DNA of 5,875 nucleotides. Origin: an uncultured Angelakisella sp. (GTDB taxonomy: Bacteria > Bacillota > Clostridia > Oscillospirales > Ruminococcaceae). How positions within the stretch are numbered: position 1 is the stretch's first letter; each line of letters begins with the position of its first letter. The position numbers and the translations under genes are program-made. This document shows, piece by piece, positions 4,048 through 5,875 of this stretch. The notes under the pieces are model-generated. The model was not told where the DNA came from. It did no database searches and saw nothing but the letters and a program-made list of their open reading frames with translations. The DNA lies in contig CANOCD010000081.1 in the NCBI GenBank assembly GCA_947564495.1, forward strand, positions 1-5,875, written 5' to 3'.

Positions 4048-5388
4048 ATGTCCAACGAGACCCAGACCAGCCAGGCCATCTACGACGCCCGCGCCTTGGG
4101 CACCCCCAAGATGCTGGTGCTTGGCTTCCAGCACGTCTTCGCCATGTTCGGCGCCACCGTCCTGGTGCCCCTCATCACCGGCCTCAGCGTCAGCACCACC
4201 CTGCTGATGGCGGGGCTGGGGACCCTGCTGTTCCACTTCATCACCGGGGGACGGGTCCCCGCCTTCCTGGGGTCCTCCTTCGCCTTCCTGGGGGGCTTCG
4301 CCATCGTGGCCCCCAAGCTGGCTGACGCCAACGGGGAGCTCACCGTCCCCAACGCCGAGATGCTCCCCTACGCCTGCGGCGGCGTGGTGGCCGCCGGCCT
4401 GGTCTACGTGGTGGTGGCCGGCCTCATCCACCTCTTCGGGGTCAGCAAGGTGATGCGCTTCTTCCCCCCTGTGGTCACCGGGCCCATCATCATCTCCATC
4501 GGGCTCATCCTGGCCCCCTCCGCCATCGCCAACGCCAGCACCAACTGGTTCCTGGCCGTGGCCGCCCTCACCATCATCATCGTCTGCAACATCTGGGGGA
4601 AAGGCATGGTGAAGATCATCCCCATCCTCCTGGGGGTGCTGGGCTCCTACGCCCTGGCCCTGGTCACCGGCAGCGTGGATTTCGCCCCCATCGCCGCCGC
4701 CGACTTCATCGGCTCCCCTGTCCACGCCTCCGCCATGGCAAAGTTTGACATCGGCGCCATCCTCACCATCATGCCCATCGCCCTGGCCGCCATGATGGAG
4801 CACATCGGCGACATGGCCGCCATCTCCGCCACCGTGGGCCAGAACTTCATCGCCAAGCCCGGCCTTGCCCGGACCCTCCTGGGGGATGGCCTCGCCACCA
4901 CCCTGGCCGGCTTCTTCGGCGGCCCCGCCAACACCACCTACGGCGAAAACACCGGCGTCCTGGCCCTCACCAAGGTCTACGACCCCAAGGTCATCCGCAT
5001 CGCCGCCGTGGTGGCCATCATCCTGTCGGTGAGCCCCAAGTTCGACGCCATCGTCAACACCATCCCCACCGCCATCATCGGCGGCATCAGCCTCATCCTC
5101 TACGGGATGATCTCCGCCATCGGCGTCCGCAACGTGGTAGAAAACCAGGTGGACTTCACCAACTCCCGCAATCTCATCATCGCCGCCGTCATCCTGGTCT
5201 CGGCCCTGGGCTTCAACAGCGTGGGCGGCCTCACCCTCTTCCAGAACGAGAGCCTCACCATCAGCCTCTCCGGCCTGGCCATCGCCGCCATCCTGGGCAT
5301 CGCCCTCAACGCCATCCTCCCCGGCAACGACTACGACTTCGGCCGGGATCTGGTCCGGGACGACCCGGTGAACTTCGGCAGATACTAA
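4048..5388 (+). CDS. uraA: Uracil (uracil/xanthine-type) permease, NCS2 family
   Basis: A 446-residue inner-membrane nucleobase:proton symporter, almost wholly hydrophobic and consistent with the 14-helix UraA fold. Family marks in order: QHVFAMFGATVLVP (28-41), the GSSFAF segment of helix 3 (75-80), EHIGD (251-255) with the helix 8 glutamate E251, and NTTYGENTGV (295-304) with the helix 10 glutamate E300. These two glutamates correspond to E241 and E290, which bind uracil in E. coli UraA. The position of UraA H245 is D255 here, as in xanthine transporters of the same superfamily, so purine transport is not excluded. ATG at 4048 has AAGGAGG at 4034-4040, 7 nt upstream. It is monocistronic, with a bidirectional terminator after it. 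Uptake of uracil feeds UMP salvage, which fits a pyrimidine-sensing leader. The gene could equally be named pyrP. Confidence 0.92.
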   Translation: MSNETQTSQAIYDARALGTPKMLVLGFQHVFAMFGATVLVPLITGLSVSTTLLMAGLGTLLFHFITGGRVPAFLGSSFAFLGGFAIVAPKLADANGELTVPNAEMLPYACGGVVAAGLVYVVVAGLIHLFGVSKVMRFFPPVVTGPIIISIGLILAPSAIANASTNWFLAVAALTIIIVCNIWGKGMVKIIPILLGVLGSYALALVTGSVDFAPIAAADFIGSPVHASAMAKFDIGAILTIMPIALAAMMEHIGDMAAISATVGQNFIAKPGLARTLLGDGLATTLAGFFGGPANTTYGENTGVLALTKVYDPKVIRIAAVVAIILSVSPKFDAIVNTIPTAIIGGISLILYGMISAIGVRNVVENQVDFTNSRNLIIAAVILVSALGFNSVGGLTLFQNESLTISLSGLAIAAILGIALNAILPGNDYDFGRDLVRDDPVNFGRY

Positions 5389-5409
5389 ATCAAAGCTACA
5401 GCATAAAAA

Positions 5410-5446
5410 GGGCCGCTCCCGGCAGACGGGGGCGGTCCTCTCTTTT
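5410..5446. terminator. Bidirectional terminator between the permease and the DtxR-type gene
   Basis: GGGCCGCTCCCG (5410-5421) pairs over all 12 positions (two G-T) with CGGGGGCGGTCC (5427-5438) around a GCAGA loop. On the plus strand TCTCTTTT follows; on the minus strand the five As at 5405-5409 give a T tract. It serves both convergent genes, 22 nt after one stop and 5 nt after the other. Confidence 0.92.
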
Positions 5447-5450
5447 GGTC

Positions 5451-5828
5451 TTATTTCTCTTTGATCTTCTCCTTGGCGTGGAGGAGCAGCTTCTCAAAGG
5501 TCTCCTGGCTCAGGTCATGCTCCACCTTGCAGGCGTCCCGGGCGGCCACCTCCGGGTCCACCCCCAGGCGGATGAAAAAGTCGGTGAGGACCCTGTGCCG
5601 CTGGTAGACCCGTGTGGCGATGGCCTCCCCCGCCGGGGTGAGGAGGAGGGCCCCGTCCTCATCCAGGCTGACATAGCCGTTTTCCCGCAGCTTTTTCATG
5701 GCGACGCTGACGCTGGCCTTGGTAAAGTCCAGCTCCTCCGCCACGTTCACCGCCCGGACGACGCCGTTGCGCTCCCGGAGCATGAGGATCATCTCCAGGT
5801 AGTCCTCGCTGGATTCCCGCATTTCCAC
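5451..5828 (-). CDS. DtxR/MntR family metal-dependent transcriptional repressor
   Basis: A 125-residue cytoplasmic repressor that binds DNA when loaded with a divalent metal. Residues 1-65 form the winged helix (EDYLEMILML, then AEELDFTKASVSVAMKKL, then LTPAG); residues 70-125 form the dimerisation and metal-binding domain. Metal ligands by alignment: D9 and E12 (as MntR D8 and E11), H78 (MntR H77), E103 and H104 (MntR E102 and H103). The position of MntR E99 is C100, as in DtxR (C102). The site is thus part manganese-type, part iron-type, and the metal cannot be named. There is no C-terminal SH3-like domain, as in MntR, and the tail is slightly shorter than B. subtilis MntR. Start GTG at 5828 is chosen because AGGAGG (5837-5842) is 8 nt upstream; the ATG at 5822 would be 14 nt away. 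Its target genes are not in the window. Confidence 0.92.
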   Translation of the reverse strand: MEMRESSEDYLEMILMLRERNGVVRAVNVAEELDFTKASVSVAMKKLRENGYVSLDEDGALLLTPAGEAIATRVYQRHRVLTDFFIRLGVDPEVAARDACKVEHDLSQETFEKLLLHAKEKIKEK

Positions 5829-5836
5829 GGTGGTCC

Positions 5837-5842
5837 CCTCCT
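5837..5842 (-). promoter_or_regulatory. Ribosome binding site deciding the GTG start of the DtxR-type gene
   Basis: AGGAGG within an AAAAAGGAGGGG run. The spacing of 8 nt to GTG (5828) against 14 nt to ATG (5822) favours the GTG start. Confidence 0.75.
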
Positions 5843-5859
5843 TTTTCCTTCTGGCTGCT

Positions 5860-5868
5860 TCTATACTA
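5860..5868 (-). promoter_or_regulatory. Possible -10 region of the DtxR-type gene
   Basis: TAGTATAGA on the minus strand offers TAGTAT or TATAGA as a weak -10 element. The -35 element would lie beyond the right edge, so this cannot be confirmed here. Confidence 0.3.
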
Positions 5869-5875
5869 CCACGAT

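Noticed and set aside
3709..4803. A 364-codon minus-strand open frame antisense to the permease and across the blaI promoter
   Set aside because: Its product is a Gly/Asp/His-rich mirror of permease codons. It has no domain and it crosses both divergent promoters and the attenuator.

Overview
The window looks like chromosome from a GC-rich Firmicute, most likely an Oscillospiraceae-type gut clostridium (Flavonifractor/Lawsonibacter-like). Pointers are a canonical T-box leader, strong AGGAGG Shine-Dalgarno sites, TTGACA/TATAAT promoters, a BlaI/M56 pair and heavy C/G third-position codon bias. The genus is inference; the phylum-level call is firmer. No mobile element, CRISPR array, rRNA or tRNA gene was seen.

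Layout. (1) Positions 1-1378, minus strand: the first 349 codons of threonyl-tRNA synthetase (thrS, running off the left edge), preceded by a complete promoter and a Thr T-box leader whose antiterminator and terminator can both be drawn and exclude each other. (2) Positions 1443-3712, minus strand: a two-gene operon, a BlaI/MecI-type repressor followed through an ATGA overlap by a 604-residue membrane protein. That protein joins a BlaR1-type M56 metalloprotease to an extracytoplasmic Pro/Glu linker and an M23 (LytM) peptidoglycan endopeptidase domain, where a classical BlaR1 would carry a penicillin-binding sensor. (3) Positions 3800-5388, plus strand: a divergently transcribed uracil permease (NCS2/UraA). 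(4) Positions 5410-5446: a bidirectional terminator between convergent genes. (5) Positions 5451-5828, minus strand: a DtxR/MntR-type metal-dependent repressor.

The most unusual part is the roughly 210-nt permease leader. It holds a perfect TATAAT promoter, a short leader ORF with its own strong Shine-Dalgarno site (27 codons, Pro- and Phe-rich), a 45-nt tract that is 91% pyrimidine inside that ORF, and a strong intrinsic terminator whose 5' arm begins at the ORF's stop codon. This has the architecture of the enterobacterial pyrBI attenuator (UTP-sensitive RNA polymerase pausing coupled to leader translation), but it precedes a pyrimidine transporter in a Firmicute, where PyrR would be the expected regulator.

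How the parts work together: blaI and the M56-M23 gene probably form a self-regulated cell-envelope sensing or remodelling unit. The thrS T-box reads uncharged tRNA-Thr. The permease leader probably reads pyrimidine nucleotide supply. The DtxR-type gene is an independent metal-sensing unit whose targets are not in view.
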